Assembly (NCBI GenBank): GCA_023437715.1
Contig: JAEZFK010000019.1
Coordinates: 1 to 64,000 of the forward strand
DNA: 64,000 nucleotides
From: Bacillota bacterium
GTDB taxonomy: Bacteria > Bacillota > Clostridia > Lachnospirales > Lachnospiraceae
Direction: 5' to 3'
In this document: positions 7,867 to 16,728 of the stretch, piece after piece
Position numbering within the stretch: position 1 is the stretch's first letter
Layout of the letters: each line of letters begins with the position of its first letter
The notes under the pieces: generated by a model
The model's input: only the letters and a program-made list of their open reading frames with translations
Told to the model about the DNA's origin: nothing
Database searches by the model: none
Made by a program: the position numbers and the translations under genes

Positions 7867-9717
7867 ATGGATAAATATCAGGCATTAAAGCAATACTTCG
7901 GCTACGACAGCTTCCGGGAGGGCCAGGAGATTCTGGTCGACAGCATTCTGTCAGGGCGGGACGCCCTGGGTATCATGCCCACCGGCTCCGGAAAATCCTT
8001 ATGTTTCCAGATTCCGGCTCTTATTATGGAAGGGATTACACTGGTCATTTCCCCTCTGATTTCCCTGATGAAAGATCAGGTAACAACTCTCAATCAGGCA
8101 GGCATTCACGCCGCATATCTTAACAGTTCTTTGACTGCAAGTCAGTATTATAAGGCCCTGGCCTATGCGCGGGAAGGGCGGTATCCCATTATTTATGTAG
8201 CACCGGAACGCCTCATGACAGAGGAATTTCTTGATTTTGCCCTGCATGCCAGAATTTCCATGGTAGCGGTGGATGAGGCACATTGCGTCTCCCAGTGGGG
8301 CCAGGATTTCAGGCCCAGCTATTTAAAAATTGTAGATTTTATTGATAAGCTTCCCAAGCGCCCTGTCATCAGCGCCTTTACGGCGACTGCTACAAAAGAA
8401 GTACGGGAGGACGTCATCGATATCCTTATGCTTCGGGAGCCGACCGTGGTTTCCACAGGCTATGACAGGCCCAATCTCTATTTAGGGGTTCTTTCCCCTA
8501 AGGATAAGTACGCCTCCCTGAAAAATTATGTAGAGTACCATGGGGACCAGTGCGGGATCGTCTACTGCCTGACCAGAAAGATGGTGGAAGAGGTCTGCGA
8601 CAAGCTGAATCAGGATGGATTTTCAGCCACCAGATACCACGCAGGCTTAAGCGACAGTGAGCGGCAGAAGAATCAGGAAGACTTTATCTATGACAGAAGC
8701 CGGATCATGGTGGCTACCAATGCCTTTGGCATGGGCATTGATAAATCCAATGTGCGGTTTGTCATTCATTACAATATGCCGAAAAATCTGGAGTCTTACT
8801 ATCAGGAGGTGGGCAGATGCTCAAGAGACGGGGAGCCCGGCGAATGCATCCTGTTCTACAGCGGCCAGGATGTGGTGACCAACCAGATGTTTATTGACAA
8901 TAACCAGGATAACCAGGAGCTGGATTCCATGACCCGCCGGCTGGTCATGGAGCGGGACAGGGAGCGTCTGAAAAAGATGACCTTTTACTGCTTTACCAAC
9001 GAGTGCTTAAGGGATTACATCCTGCGGTATTTCGGGGAATACGGAGAGAATTACTGCGGAAACTGTTCCAACTGCTTAAGCCAGTTTGAGACCGTAGATG
9101 TGACGGATATTGCAAGAGAGCTTGTAGGCTGTGTGGAGGCCAGCAGGCAGCGGTATGGGATCACGGTTATCATTGATACGGTGCACGGAGCCAATACGGC
9201 AAAGATCCGGAATTACCGTATGGACGGGAATCCCCATTACAGCGCCCTGGCGAAAGTGCCCTCCTATAAGCTGCGCCAGGTGATGAATCATTTGCTGCTG
9301 AACGACTACCTGGCTGTGACCAACGATGAGTATGCCATTGTAAAGCTGACTGGAAAGTCAAAGGCAGTCTTAGAAGAGGAAGAAGCCATAATCATGAAGA
9401 TGGCAAAGGAGCAGGAGCCTGCCGCAAAAGGAAAGAGCGAAAAGAAAGCAAAAAAATCCAGCGGGGCTGCTCTGGAATTAACGAGAGAGGACGGGGAGCT
9501 GTTTGAAAAGCTGAGGACCTTGCGGCTTGAGGTGGCGAAAGAAGAAAAGGTGCCGCCTTATATTGTGTTTTCTGATAAGACGCTGGTACATATGTCCGTA
9601 AAAAAGCCGGGGACAAAAGAGGAGATGCTGTCTGTATCCGGAGTCGGCGAATTTAAATTTGAAAAATACGGAGCCAGGTTTTTAGAAGCAATTCACCGGT
9701 TTGCCGGAATATCGTGA
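7867..9717 (+). CDS. recQ: ATP-dependent DNA helicase RecQ
   Basis: A 3'-5' superfamily-2 helicase acting in recombination and fork repair. Near the start are the motif-0 region (YFGYDSFREGQ) and Walker A (MPTGSGKS). Then come DEAHCVSQWG (motif II), FTATAT (motif III) and the arginine-finger motif VI (QEVGRCSRDGEP). The RecQ-C zinc site follows with four Cys (CFTNEC...YCGNCSNC), then a winged helix and a C-terminal HRDC domain (about the last 75 residues, after a Lys-rich linker). I start at the ATG at 7867 because family members begin MDKYQ. An in-frame ATG at 7840 would add nine residues. AAGGAG at 7843-7848 is unusually far (about 18 bases) from 7867, so the start is not certain. Length (616 aa) is normal. 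Confidence 0.95.
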   Translation: MDKYQALKQYFGYDSFREGQEILVDSILSGRDALGIMPTGSGKSLCFQIPALIMEGITLVISPLISLMKDQVTTLNQAGIHAAYLNSSLTASQYYKALAYAREGRYPIIYVAPERLMTEEFLDFALHARISMVAVDEAHCVSQWGQDFRPSYLKIVDFIDKLPKRPVISAFTATATKEVREDVIDILMLREPTVVSTGYDRPNLYLGVLSPKDKYASLKNYVEYHGDQCGIVYCLTRKMVEEVCDKLNQDGFSATRYHAGLSDSERQKNQEDFIYDRSRIMVATNAFGMGIDKSNVRFVIHYNMPKNLESYYQEVGRCSRDGEPGECILFYSGQDVVTNQMFIDNNQDNQELDSMTRRLVMERDRERLKKMTFYCFTNECLRDYILRYFGEYGENYCGNCSNCLSQFETVDVTDIARELVGCVEASRQRYGITVIIDTVHGANTAKIRNYRMDGNPHYSALAKVPSYKLRQVMNHLLLNDYLAVTNDEYAIVKLTGKSKAVLEEEEAIIMKMAKEQEPAAKGKSEKKAKKSSGAALELTREDGELFEKLRTLRLEVAKEEKVPPYIVFSDKTLVHMSVKKPGTKEEMLSVSGVGEFKFEKYGARFLEAIHRFAGIS

Positions 9718-9741
9718 CGTTCCGAATTCGTTCACGTAATA

Positions 9742-9811
9742 ATAATTCCCGCATGCGCGCATAATACGGATACATGCGATTTCAGACATGATGCGCGGCA
9801 GCGGGAATTAT
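9742..9811 (+). promoter_or_regulatory. Long imperfect inverted repeat in the leader of the TRAP lipoprotein gene
   Basis: Arms 9742-9761 and 9792-9811 match at 17 of 20 positions, including a perfect 11-bp outer stem (ATAATTCCCGC / GCGGGAATTAT) and a 6-bp inner stem. The right arm ends 2-3 bases before the AAGGAGG site of the next gene. No T-run follows, so it is not a terminator. It could be an RNA structure controlling translation or a large operator. Confidence 0.55.
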
Positions 9812-9827
9812 ATAAGGAGGAACGATT

Positions 9828-10904
9828 ATGAAAAAATCACTGGTTTTGATGCTCGTATCTGCTGTGTCTCTATTTCTGGCGGGCTGCGGCCCTGAACCGG
9901 CAAAAGAGACGCAAAAGGAGACAAAGGCAGCGGCGGCACAGGCAACGGCGGAAGCCGCCAGCCCGGGGGCCGCAAAGCCGGAGCTGGTTTTCAGATATGG
10001 AGAGGTAAACAGTGAAGATAACATTATCACGAAAACAGGCCATAAATTTGCGGAATATGTAAAAGAATTATCCGGAGGACGCATGGGAGTCCAGGTATAT
10101 CCGGGCAATGCTCTGGGAAATGAGCGGACCTCTTTAAGGGCTTTGCAGGAGGGGGGAACCACCGTTGACATGTACCGGGGAAATACCAATGCCCTGACCG
10201 GCTACGGATTTAAAAAGCTGAATTTGTTCGGCCTTCCATATGTATTCAAGGACCGGGAGGGAATGTGGAAGGTCCTGGAGGATGAAAACCTGGGACAGGC
10301 ATTTTTATCGGAAGGCCCCGAGGTTGGCGCCGGGATGGTTGGCTTATTCTATACGGATGAGGGCCCCCGCAATCTTTTTACCTCCCAGGAGATAAAGGGG
10401 CTCAGTGACATCCAGGGAAAAAGTATCCGTGTTCCCGAATCCGTTATCATGATGGATACCATATCAGCCTTAGGAGCCCGGCCAATATCCATGCCTTACA
10501 GCCAGCTTTACGATGCCATTAAGAACAAGGCTGTGGACGGCGGGGAAAATCCATTGCCCGCATATGTAACCAATAAGCTGTATGAGGTTGCACCCTATTA
10601 CCTTTTGAGCAACCACGTATTCAGCCCCGGAATTGTTTTGATGGCGGAAGATAAGTGGAATTCTTTAAGCCCGGAGGACCAGCAGATTCTTCTGGAAGCC
10701 GGAAGAAGGGCCTCTGAGTGGAATAAACAGGAGATTCAGGCTGAAGAGGCCAGGCTTCTTAATGAACTGAAAGAATTAGGAGTTACGGTTATTGAGATGT
10801 CTCCGGAAGACGAAGCAAAGGCCAGGCAAGCGGAAGCAATTGTCCGTACCAGCTTCAGTCCGGGGCTGGAAGATCTGCTGAATCAGATCATGGAATTACA
10901 ATAA
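9828..10904 (+). CDS. TRAP-type substrate-binding lipoprotein (DctP family)
   Basis: A solute-binding protein of the tripartite ATP-independent periplasmic type, 358 residues. The N-terminus is a lipoprotein signal with lipobox LAGC (Cys20), then a 35-residue Ala/Lys/Glu-rich tether. The DctP fold follows, with the pattern SGGRMGVQVYPGNALGNE, a VDMYRGNTNALTG stretch, and the conserved central helix IRVPESVIMMDTISALGARP leading to QLYDAIKNKAVDGGENP, where the substrate carboxylate-binding Arg (in KSIRVPES) would sit. AAGGAGG is 7 bases from ATG. No DctQ or DctM membrane subunit is adjacent, which is unusual. It either pairs with a distant permease or acts as a sensor partner. Substrate cannot be told. 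Confidence 0.85.
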   Translation: MKKSLVLMLVSAVSLFLAGCGPEPAKETQKETKAAAAQATAEAASPGAAKPELVFRYGEVNSEDNIITKTGHKFAEYVKELSGGRMGVQVYPGNALGNERTSLRALQEGGTTVDMYRGNTNALTGYGFKKLNLFGLPYVFKDREGMWKVLEDENLGQAFLSEGPEVGAGMVGLFYTDEGPRNLFTSQEIKGLSDIQGKSIRVPESVIMMDTISALGARPISMPYSQLYDAIKNKAVDGGENPLPAYVTNKLYEVAPYYLLSNHVFSPGIVLMAEDKWNSLSPEDQQILLEAGRRASEWNKQEIQAEEARLLNELKELGVTVIEMSPEDEAKARQAEAIVRTSFSPGLEDLLNQIMELQ

Positions 10905-10913
10905 TGATTCTTT

Positions 10914-10949
10914 CAGGAAGGGCAGAGGGATTCTGCCTTTCCTGTTATT
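10914..10949 (+). terminator. Terminator-like hairpin after TRAP lipoprotein gene
   Basis: CAGGAAGGGCAGA and TCTGCCTTTCCTG (10914-10944) pair over 13 positions with one G-T pair, followed by only a short TTATT. Confidence 0.6.
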
Positions 10950-10961
10950 GAAAAGATGGAA

Positions 10962-10990
10962 TTGAAAATGTTTCATTTTTTGTCTATACT
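10962..10990 (+). promoter_or_regulatory. Sigma-A promoter of the sbcDC operon
   Basis: TTGAAA (10962-10967), a 17-base spacer, and TATACT (10985-10990). It lies inside the upstream extension of the sbcD frame, which argues that sbcD starts at 11040 and not at 10956. Confidence 0.75.
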
Positions 10991-11039
10991 TAAGAGAAGA
11001 AGTACTTCAATGGTTTTTGCCAGAAAGGAATGGGAAGAC

Positions 11040-12209
11040 ATGAAGATTTTTCATTTGTCTGATTTACATATAGGAAAACAACTGAATGGCTACAGCTTAA
11101 GAGAAAATCAGGAAGCGGTTTTAAATCAGATTGTGGCTTATGCCGCCGCCTGTCATCCTGATGCAGTCTTAATCTGCGGAGACATCTATGATAAGACGGC
11201 TCCTTCCGGGGAAGCTTACACCATTTTCGGCAGTTTTCTGGAGGCTCTTTCTGAAATAACCCCGCAGATTCCTGTGCTCATCATCGCGGGCAACCACGAT
11301 TCGCCGGAGCGGCTGTCCTATGCCAGCCCATTTTTGGAAAAGCACCGCATTCATCTGTCGGTTTTTCCGCCTCAAGGCCCTGAAGAATACTTAAAAAAGG
11401 TGATCATTGAGGATGAATACGGACCGGTGAATTTCTATCTTCTTCCGTTTTTAAAGCCGGGTTATGTAAGGCCTGTTTTCCGGGAAAATCATCCGGACGG
11501 ATATGAAAGTGCCGTAAAGGCCATTCTGGAACGGGAAGCCATTGACCTCAGGGAACGCAATGTCCTTTTATCCCATCAGTTCTATGGTGGAGGCGGCAGG
11601 GACCCGGAGACCTGTGAATCCGAGCAGGCGGTCATCCTTTCCGGCGGCCTGGACCGTGTGGATGCTTCCGTCCTTTCAGGCTTTGATTATGTGGCTCTCG
11701 GTCATATTCACGGTTCCCAAAAGGTAGGAGGAGACAGGATACGGTACAGCGGAACTCCCTATAAGTACTCTGTCAGTGAAGAATTCCACAAGAAATCCAT
11801 TACAGTGGTGAATCTGGGGAGAAAGGAAGAGGAGATTAAAATTGAATTTCTTCCATTAAAGGGCATCCAGGATGTGCGCAGGGAAAAGGGAAGCCTGACG
11901 GATATCCTTTCCAGGGCAACAGAAGAAAACCGCCATGATTTTGTCAGCGTCACCCTTACGGATGAGGAAGAGCCCTACCGGGTCAGAGAGCGGTTGGAGG
12001 AGGTGTTCGACCATTTGCTGGAGCTTCGCGTGGATAATGAACGGACCAGGCAAAAGCTTTTGGAGGGCGCGGAGCCGGTTCCTGTCCTTAAGCCCCTGGA
12101 GGCTTTCCGCCAGTTTTATAAGGCGGTCCGGGGAGAAGAGATGACAAAAGAGGCGGAGAAAGCCATGGAACGGATTGTGCAGGAAGCAAAAGAGGAGGAA
12201 GGAGTATGA
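11040..12209 (+). CDS. sbcD: Exonuclease SbcCD, subunit D (Mre11-type nuclease)
   Basis: The metallophosphoesterase subunit that, with SbcC, cuts hairpins and protein-blocked DNA ends. From the ATG at 11040 the protein is 389 residues. Metal-binding motifs appear in order: DLHIGK (residues 7-12), GDIYDK, GNHDSPERL, LSHQFYGG and GHIHGSQ. A C-terminal region ending in acidic helices binds SbcC. An AAAGGA/GGGAAG stretch precedes the start. The stop overlaps the sbcC start (ATGA), so the two are translationally coupled. Confidence 0.95.
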   Translation: MKIFHLSDLHIGKQLNGYSLRENQEAVLNQIVAYAAACHPDAVLICGDIYDKTAPSGEAYTIFGSFLEALSEITPQIPVLIIAGNHDSPERLSYASPFLEKHRIHLSVFPPQGPEEYLKKVIIEDEYGPVNFYLLPFLKPGYVRPVFRENHPDGYESAVKAILEREAIDLRERNVLLSHQFYGGGGRDPETCESEQAVILSGGLDRVDASVLSGFDYVALGHIHGSQKVGGDRIRYSGTPYKYSVSEEFHKKSITVVNLGRKEEEIKIEFLPLKGIQDVRREKGSLTDILSRATEENRHDFVSVTLTDEEEPYRVRERLEEVFDHLLELRVDNERTRQKLLEGAEPVPVLKPLEAFRQFYKAVRGEEMTKEAEKAMERIVQEAKEEEGV

Positions 12210-15200
12210 AACCGCTGAAGCTTGTCATGTCCGCCTTTGGTTCCTATGGCGGAAAAGAAACCGTGGATTTTGAAAAGGTGGGCCATGGGATATTCCTCAT
12301 TACGGGAGATACGGGAGCGGGAAAGACCACTATTTTTGACGGGGTGGCCTTTGCGCTGTTTGGGGAAACCAGCGGACAGAAACGGGAGCCCTCCATGATG
12401 CGCAGCCAGTACGCGGCTGAGGACGAGGAGACCTTTGTCTCCTTAAAATTCTCAGAGAGAGGGGAAATCTTTGAGATCACAAGAAGTCCTTCCTACATCC
12501 GGGTCAGCAAAAGGAAAAATAAAAACGGGGAGTACTCTGCCATCCAGGTCCCGGCCAAAGCCAGCCTGATTCTGCCGGATGGACTGGAATATGCGGGAAA
12601 CCTTCGTGATATCAACCAGAAAATTCAGGAAATCATAGGAGTGGACCAGAACCAGTTTTCCCAGATCGCCATGATCGCCCAGGGAGACTATTTAAGGCTT
12701 CTCCATGCTTCCTCCAGAGAGCGGAAAGAGATATTTTCCAGAATTTTCAATACCGGCATATACAGCCGCATCCAGATGAAGCTGAAGGAGCAGAACAATC
12801 TGCTTTACGGAAAGCTGGAGGACAACCGGAAGCTGTGCTTCCACCAGCTTCAAAATATGGAGCTTTTGGAGGACAGCAGCCATCTGGAACACTGGAAAGA
12901 GCTTTTAGAGTTTAAGGAAACAAAAACAGAAGCCATCAGAGAAACCCTTACCCTGGCCCTGGAAGAATTCAGGGAAAAGGAACAGGCTCTTCGCAAAGAG
13001 GGGGAGGACAGGGGAAAGCTGCTTGGAGAGGTGGAAGGCCATTTGAGCCGGGCAGAGGAGGTCAACCGGCTTTTTGACGGATTGGAGCAGGCCGGAGCCG
13101 GTTTAAAGCTTCTGGAAGCGCAGGAAGAACGCTGGAGGAAGGTGAAGGATTGCTTAAGGCTGGCCGGACTGGCGGAGAAGGGGAGCCTGTGGGAGACCCG
13201 TTTTCTGGATAAAAGCAAAGAATACCGGACATCCGTCCAGAAGAAAGAGCAGCTGGAAAGGGAATGGACGGCTTTAAACAGGGCCTTGCTGGAAGCGGAA
13301 AAGGCGGTAAAGGAAAGCAGGGAAGCTTCGTCCATAGAGGTCCCGGAGCTTTCCGCCCGCATTGCCAGGCTTGAAGAGGTCATGCCCCTGTATGGACAGT
13401 GGAAAAAGAGCGAGGAATCCTATCTCAGTAAGAAAAAGGAAGAGGAACAGGCAGAGAGACATTTTCAATCCATAGAGGCAGAGCTTGCCGGGCTGAAAGA
13501 GCGGCTGTCCGCCAGTGAGGCAAGGCAGGCCCAGATGGAAGAAAAGGCAAGGCAGCTGCCGGAAGCAAGGCAAAGGAAAGCCGGATTCACGGAGAGGCAG
13601 CAGGCCCTGTCCGGCCTTGAGGCCGCAATCAGGATCCTGGAATCAAATCTTATAAAAATGGAAGATTGTAGGGCCCGGGCCCGGGCTGCCCAAAGAGCCT
13701 GTGAGCAGGCGGAAAGCACCTATAATGATATGTACCGGGAGTTTCTGGCTGCTCAGGCCGGAATCATGGCGGAAAAGCTGACCGATGGACAGCCATGTCC
13801 TGTCTGCGGCTCCATCCATCATCCCCGCCGGGCGGAATTGGCCGAAGGGGCAGTCACCCAGGATAAGGCAGAGCAGGCAAAGAAAGCCCGGGATCATGCG
13901 GAGGAGCAGCGGGGAAGGGCGGCCGAAGAAAGCATCAGAGCCTTGGAGAGCTGCCGCCACCAGGAAGAGCAGATAGACAGGGAGGCCCGGAAATGGCTTG
14001 GAGTGGGGCAGCCGTCAGAGAATTCACAGCCCCTTTCGGGGCAGGAACCGGTGATGCCCTTAGACCAGCTGAAAGGAAAGCTTTCGGAAGAAATAAAGCG
14101 CTGCAGTCAGGCTCTTACGGAAGCGGAAAAAGAAGAGCAGGAAGCCATTGAAGCTACCCGTCTTCTGTCAGAAATCCTGGAAACCAGAAAGGCAGACCGG
14201 AAAAAACAGGAGGAGCTGGAGCCTGAAAGAGAAAGGGCTCTCAATGCCTGGCAGGAGAGGAAGCTGGAAGCCGTCTCCTGTCTGATTCAGGCTGATAAAT
14301 TAAAAGAGCGGCTTCCTTTCCCCGATGAGAAAGCGGCTTCCGAAGAGCTGACCCGCCTGAAAGACAGAAAGGAAGCCCTCTTAAAGGCGGAGGCAGAGGC
14401 AGAAGAGCACCGCAGGAAAGTCCTGGAGGAAGCAAAGGAGAAGAAAGGCCGTCTGGATTCAGAAGCGGAAAACGGAGAAAGCCTGAGGCTTGGGGTGGAA
14501 GACGCAGAAAAAGCCTATTATTCCGCCATAAAGGATCTGGGCTTTTCTGATGAAGAGGACTACCGCAGGGCAAGGCAGACGCCGGAAACCATGAAGCAGT
14601 GGGAGGAAGAAGTCCAGGACTATGAAAAAGCCCTGGAAAAAGCCCGTACCATTTATAACCAATATAAAAAACAGACTGAAGGGCGGGAACGGATTGAAAC
14701 GGGCTGGTGGAAAGAAGAGGCCGCTGCCCTCCGGGAAGAGCAGAAGCGGCTTCAAAATGAAACGGCAAGGCTTACAGGACTTTACAGCAGGGCCGCTCAG
14801 GCGGAAAATAATTTAAAGAGACTGTGGAAAGAACGGGAGGAGCTGGAAGAGGAATATTCCCTTTACCACAACCTGTTCCAGACCGCCAACGGGAAGATGA
14901 CCGGCTCCGTCAGCCTGGATTTTCAAACCTACGTCCAGAGACAGTATTTCAGCCAGATGATCCAGGCGGCGAACCAGCGGCTTAAGGTGATGACAGACGG
15001 CCAGTTCCTTTTACAGTGCAGGGACTTGGACGCCCTGGGAAAGCAGGGGGAGGTGGGCCTGGACCTGGATGTGTACACCATGGCAACGGACAGGCTCAGG
15101 GACATTAAAACCTTATCCGGCGGGGAATCCTTTATGGCAGCCCTGGCCATGGCCCTGGGAATGGCGGATATCATCCAGCGGACCGCAGGGAATGTGTCCA

Positions 15201-15412
15201 TGGATGCCTTATTCATCGACGAAGGCTTTGGTTCCCTGGATGAAGAATCCCGGTTAAAGGCCGTCCGCATTCTCCAGGAGCTGGCAGGCGGACGCAGGCT
15301 GGTGGGAATCATTTCTCATGTGACGGAATTAAAAGAACAGATAGGGAAGAAGCTGACGGTCAGAAAGACAGAAAAAGGAAGCAGGATCCAGTGGGAGCTG
15401 GAAAGCCCCTGA
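12206..15412 (+). CDS. sbcC: Exonuclease SbcCD, subunit C (Rad50-type ATPase)
   Basis: A 1068-residue SMC-like ATPase. The N-terminal half-site has Walker A GDTGAGKTTIFD (about residues 33-44) and a Q-loop region (FSQIAMIAQGDYLRLL). Two long Glu/Lys/Arg-rich coiled coils flank a zinc hook, CPVCG, at about residue 531. The C-terminal half-site has the ABC signature LSGGESF, Walker B ALFIDEGFGSLDE and a final D-loop/H-loop stretch (ISHVTEL). Start is fixed by the 4-base overlap with sbcD and GGAGG before it. It heads into the ThyX-like gene 27 bases downstream in the same orientation. Confidence 0.95.
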   Translation: MKPLKLVMSAFGSYGGKETVDFEKVGHGIFLITGDTGAGKTTIFDGVAFALFGETSGQKREPSMMRSQYAAEDEETFVSLKFSERGEIFEITRSPSYIRVSKRKNKNGEYSAIQVPAKASLILPDGLEYAGNLRDINQKIQEIIGVDQNQFSQIAMIAQGDYLRLLHASSRERKEIFSRIFNTGIYSRIQMKLKEQNNLLYGKLEDNRKLCFHQLQNMELLEDSSHLEHWKELLEFKETKTEAIRETLTLALEEFREKEQALRKEGEDRGKLLGEVEGHLSRAEEVNRLFDGLEQAGAGLKLLEAQEERWRKVKDCLRLAGLAEKGSLWETRFLDKSKEYRTSVQKKEQLEREWTALNRALLEAEKAVKESREASSIEVPELSARIARLEEVMPLYGQWKKSEESYLSKKKEEEQAERHFQSIEAELAGLKERLSASEARQAQMEEKARQLPEARQRKAGFTERQQALSGLEAAIRILESNLIKMEDCRARARAAQRACEQAESTYNDMYREFLAAQAGIMAEKLTDGQPCPVCGSIHHPRRAELAEGAVTQDKAEQAKKARDHAEEQRGRAAEESIRALESCRHQEEQIDREARKWLGVGQPSENSQPLSGQEPVMPLDQLKGKLSEEIKRCSQALTEAEKEEQEAIEATRLLSEILETRKADRKKQEELEPERERALNAWQERKLEAVSCLIQADKLKERLPFPDEKAASEELTRLKDRKEALLKAEAEAEEHRRKVLEEAKEKKGRLDSEAENGESLRLGVEDAEKAYYSAIKDLGFSDEEDYRRARQTPETMKQWEEEVQDYEKALEKARTIYNQYKKQTEGRERIETGWWKEEAAALREEQKRLQNETARLTGLYSRAAQAENNLKRLWKEREELEEEYSLYHNLFQTANGKMTGSVSLDFQTYVQRQYFSQMIQAANQRLKVMTDGQFLLQCRDLDALGKQGEVGLDLDVYTMATDRLRDIKTLSGGESFMAALAMALGMADIIQRTAGNVSMDALFIDEGFGSLDEESRLKAVRILQELAGGRRLVGIISHVTELKEQIGKKLTVRKTEKGSRIQWELESP

Positions 15413-15439
15413 TTTCTATCCAAAAGAGAGGAAGACACC

Positions 15440-16063
15440 ATGTTAAAATGTGAAAGAACCAGTGTAATGAACATAGAAAATGCCATCCGGGGTGCAAGAA
15501 ATCCCATGAACAGCTGGAACCGGATGGACAGCGATTATAATGAAGACGGGGAATACATTCTGGGCCCTAATGATTTAGGCCTTGCAAAGCGTTTGAGAAA
15601 GGCAGGCAGCGATCACCGCAAATACGTCCGCCAGATTTTTGTGTCCGTGGACATCACAGCCCCCCTTTACTGGTGGAAGGAATACGATACCTATAAAGTA
15701 GCCACAACGGCCAATTCCACAAGCACCATGCACAAGATTCACAGCAAGCCCTTTGAAATGGAAGATTTCAGCCATGATCACATGACAGACTCTGCCCTGT
15801 CCTTTATGGGTGCCGTTGTAGCCGAATTAGAGAAAATCCGCCTTCGCTATATGGAAACAAAAAGCAAAGAAGACTGGTACGATTTAATTCAGCTCCTGCC
15901 CTCCAGCTACAACCAGATGAGGACGTGCACCTTAAACTATGAAACCCTCATTAACATTTACTTTGCAAGACGGAACCATAAGCTGGAGGAATGGCATACA
16001 TTCTGCCGGTGGATTGAAACCCTTCCATACGCGGCGGAACTGATTCTTGCGGAAGACGAATAA
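15440..16063 (+). CDS. Divergent ThyX-like (flavin thymidylate synthase fold) protein
   Basis: A 207-residue protein usually left hypothetical. I read it as a diverged ThyX homologue: VRQIFVSVDITAPLYWWKEYD (about residues 62-82) sits where ThyX has its RHR-containing strand-helix, and TCTLNYETLINIYFARRNHKLEEW (about 163-186) resembles the ThyX segment N-(A/Y)-R-x-L-x-x-(F/W)-x-x-x-R followed by EIR. The diagnostic RHRxxS is absent (KEYDTYKVATT instead), so thymidylate synthase activity cannot be assumed. It lies between sbcC and the dihydrofolate reductase gene with short gaps (27 and 15 bases) and AGAGAGGAAG before its ATG, so it belongs to that operon. The family link is inference from pattern, the operon is seen. 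Confidence 0.6.
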   Translation: MLKCERTSVMNIENAIRGARNPMNSWNRMDSDYNEDGEYILGPNDLGLAKRLRKAGSDHRKYVRQIFVSVDITAPLYWWKEYDTYKVATTANSTSTMHKIHSKPFEMEDFSHDHMTDSALSFMGAVVAELEKIRLRYMETKSKEDWYDLIQLLPSSYNQMRTCTLNYETLINIYFARRNHKLEEWHTFCRWIETLPYAAELILAEDE

Positions 16064-16078
16064 ATGCGAGGGGGAATT

Positions 16079-16570
16079 ATGAATATTATTGTTGCAGTAG
16101 ATAAAAACTGGTCCATCGGAAACCAGGGCCAGCTTCTCGTTTCCATTCCTGAGGATAAAAGGATGTTCCGGGATGAAACCCTTGGAAAGGTTATTGTCAT
16201 GGGCAGGAAAACACTGGAAAGCCTTCCAGGAAAGCAGCCCTTATATGGAAGGACGAATATTGTTCTGACCAGGAATCCCGATTATAAGGTGAAAGGGGCC
16301 GTGGTCTGCCACAGCCTTTCAGAGGTCCGGGAAGAACTGAGCAGATATCCGGAAGAAAACTGCTTTATCATAGGCGGACAGAGCATTTATGAACAGTTTC
16401 TTCCCTTTTGTGACACGGCCCATGTGACATATATCGACTATGCCTACAGCGCAGACACATATTTTCCTGATCTGGACAAGGACCCATCCTGGGAAATGAC
16501 GGCGGAAAGTGATGAACAGACATATTTTGATCTATGCTATACATTTCGTATGTATAAAAAAATAAAGTAA
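16079..16570 (+). CDS. dfrA: Dihydrofolate reductase
   Basis: Reduces dihydrofolate to tetrahydrofolate with NADPH. The 163-residue protein shows the family landmarks: IVAVDKNWSIGNQGQL at the N-terminus, IPEDKRMFRDETLG with the substrate-binding acidic residue (Glu in IPED), VIVMGRKTLESLPG (NADPH site), and IIGGQSIYEQFLP. Start at 16079 is set by GAGGGGG 4-9 bases upstream; an in-frame ATG at 16079-15 has no ribosome site. It closes the sbcD-sbcC-ThyX-like-dfrA operon. DHFR is normally needed beside ThyA, not ThyX, so its pairing with a ThyX-like gene is notable. Confidence 0.93.
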   Translation: MNIIVAVDKNWSIGNQGQLLVSIPEDKRMFRDETLGKVIVMGRKTLESLPGKQPLYGRTNIVLTRNPDYKVKGAVVCHSLSEVREELSRYPEENCFIIGGQSIYEQFLPFCDTAHVTYIDYAYSADTYFPDLDKDPSWEMTAESDEQTYFDLCYTFRMYKKIK

Positions 16571-16612
16571 ATTACCTGGCAATTAAAATTTTGTGATATT
16601 TTGTAAAAAATA

Positions 16613-16641
16613 TTGTCAGGTCACCTTAAAGATGTTAATAT
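16613..16641 (+). promoter_or_regulatory. Sigma-A promoter of nfnAB
   Basis: TTGTCA (16613-16618), 17-base spacer, TAATAT (16636-16641). About 80 bases of leader lead to the nfnA ribosome site. Confidence 0.75.
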
Positions 16642-16728
16642 GATACGAGTACTATTAGACCTGATTGTTTGGGAAGGCTTTCAGGAAAGGTGTACAGATA
16701 TATTCACGAAGACATTAGGAGGATGAAG

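Noticed and set aside
10956..11039. 28-residue N-terminal extension of SbcD
   Set aside because: A consensus promoter lies inside it, and SbcD proteins begin at MKIFHLSDLH.
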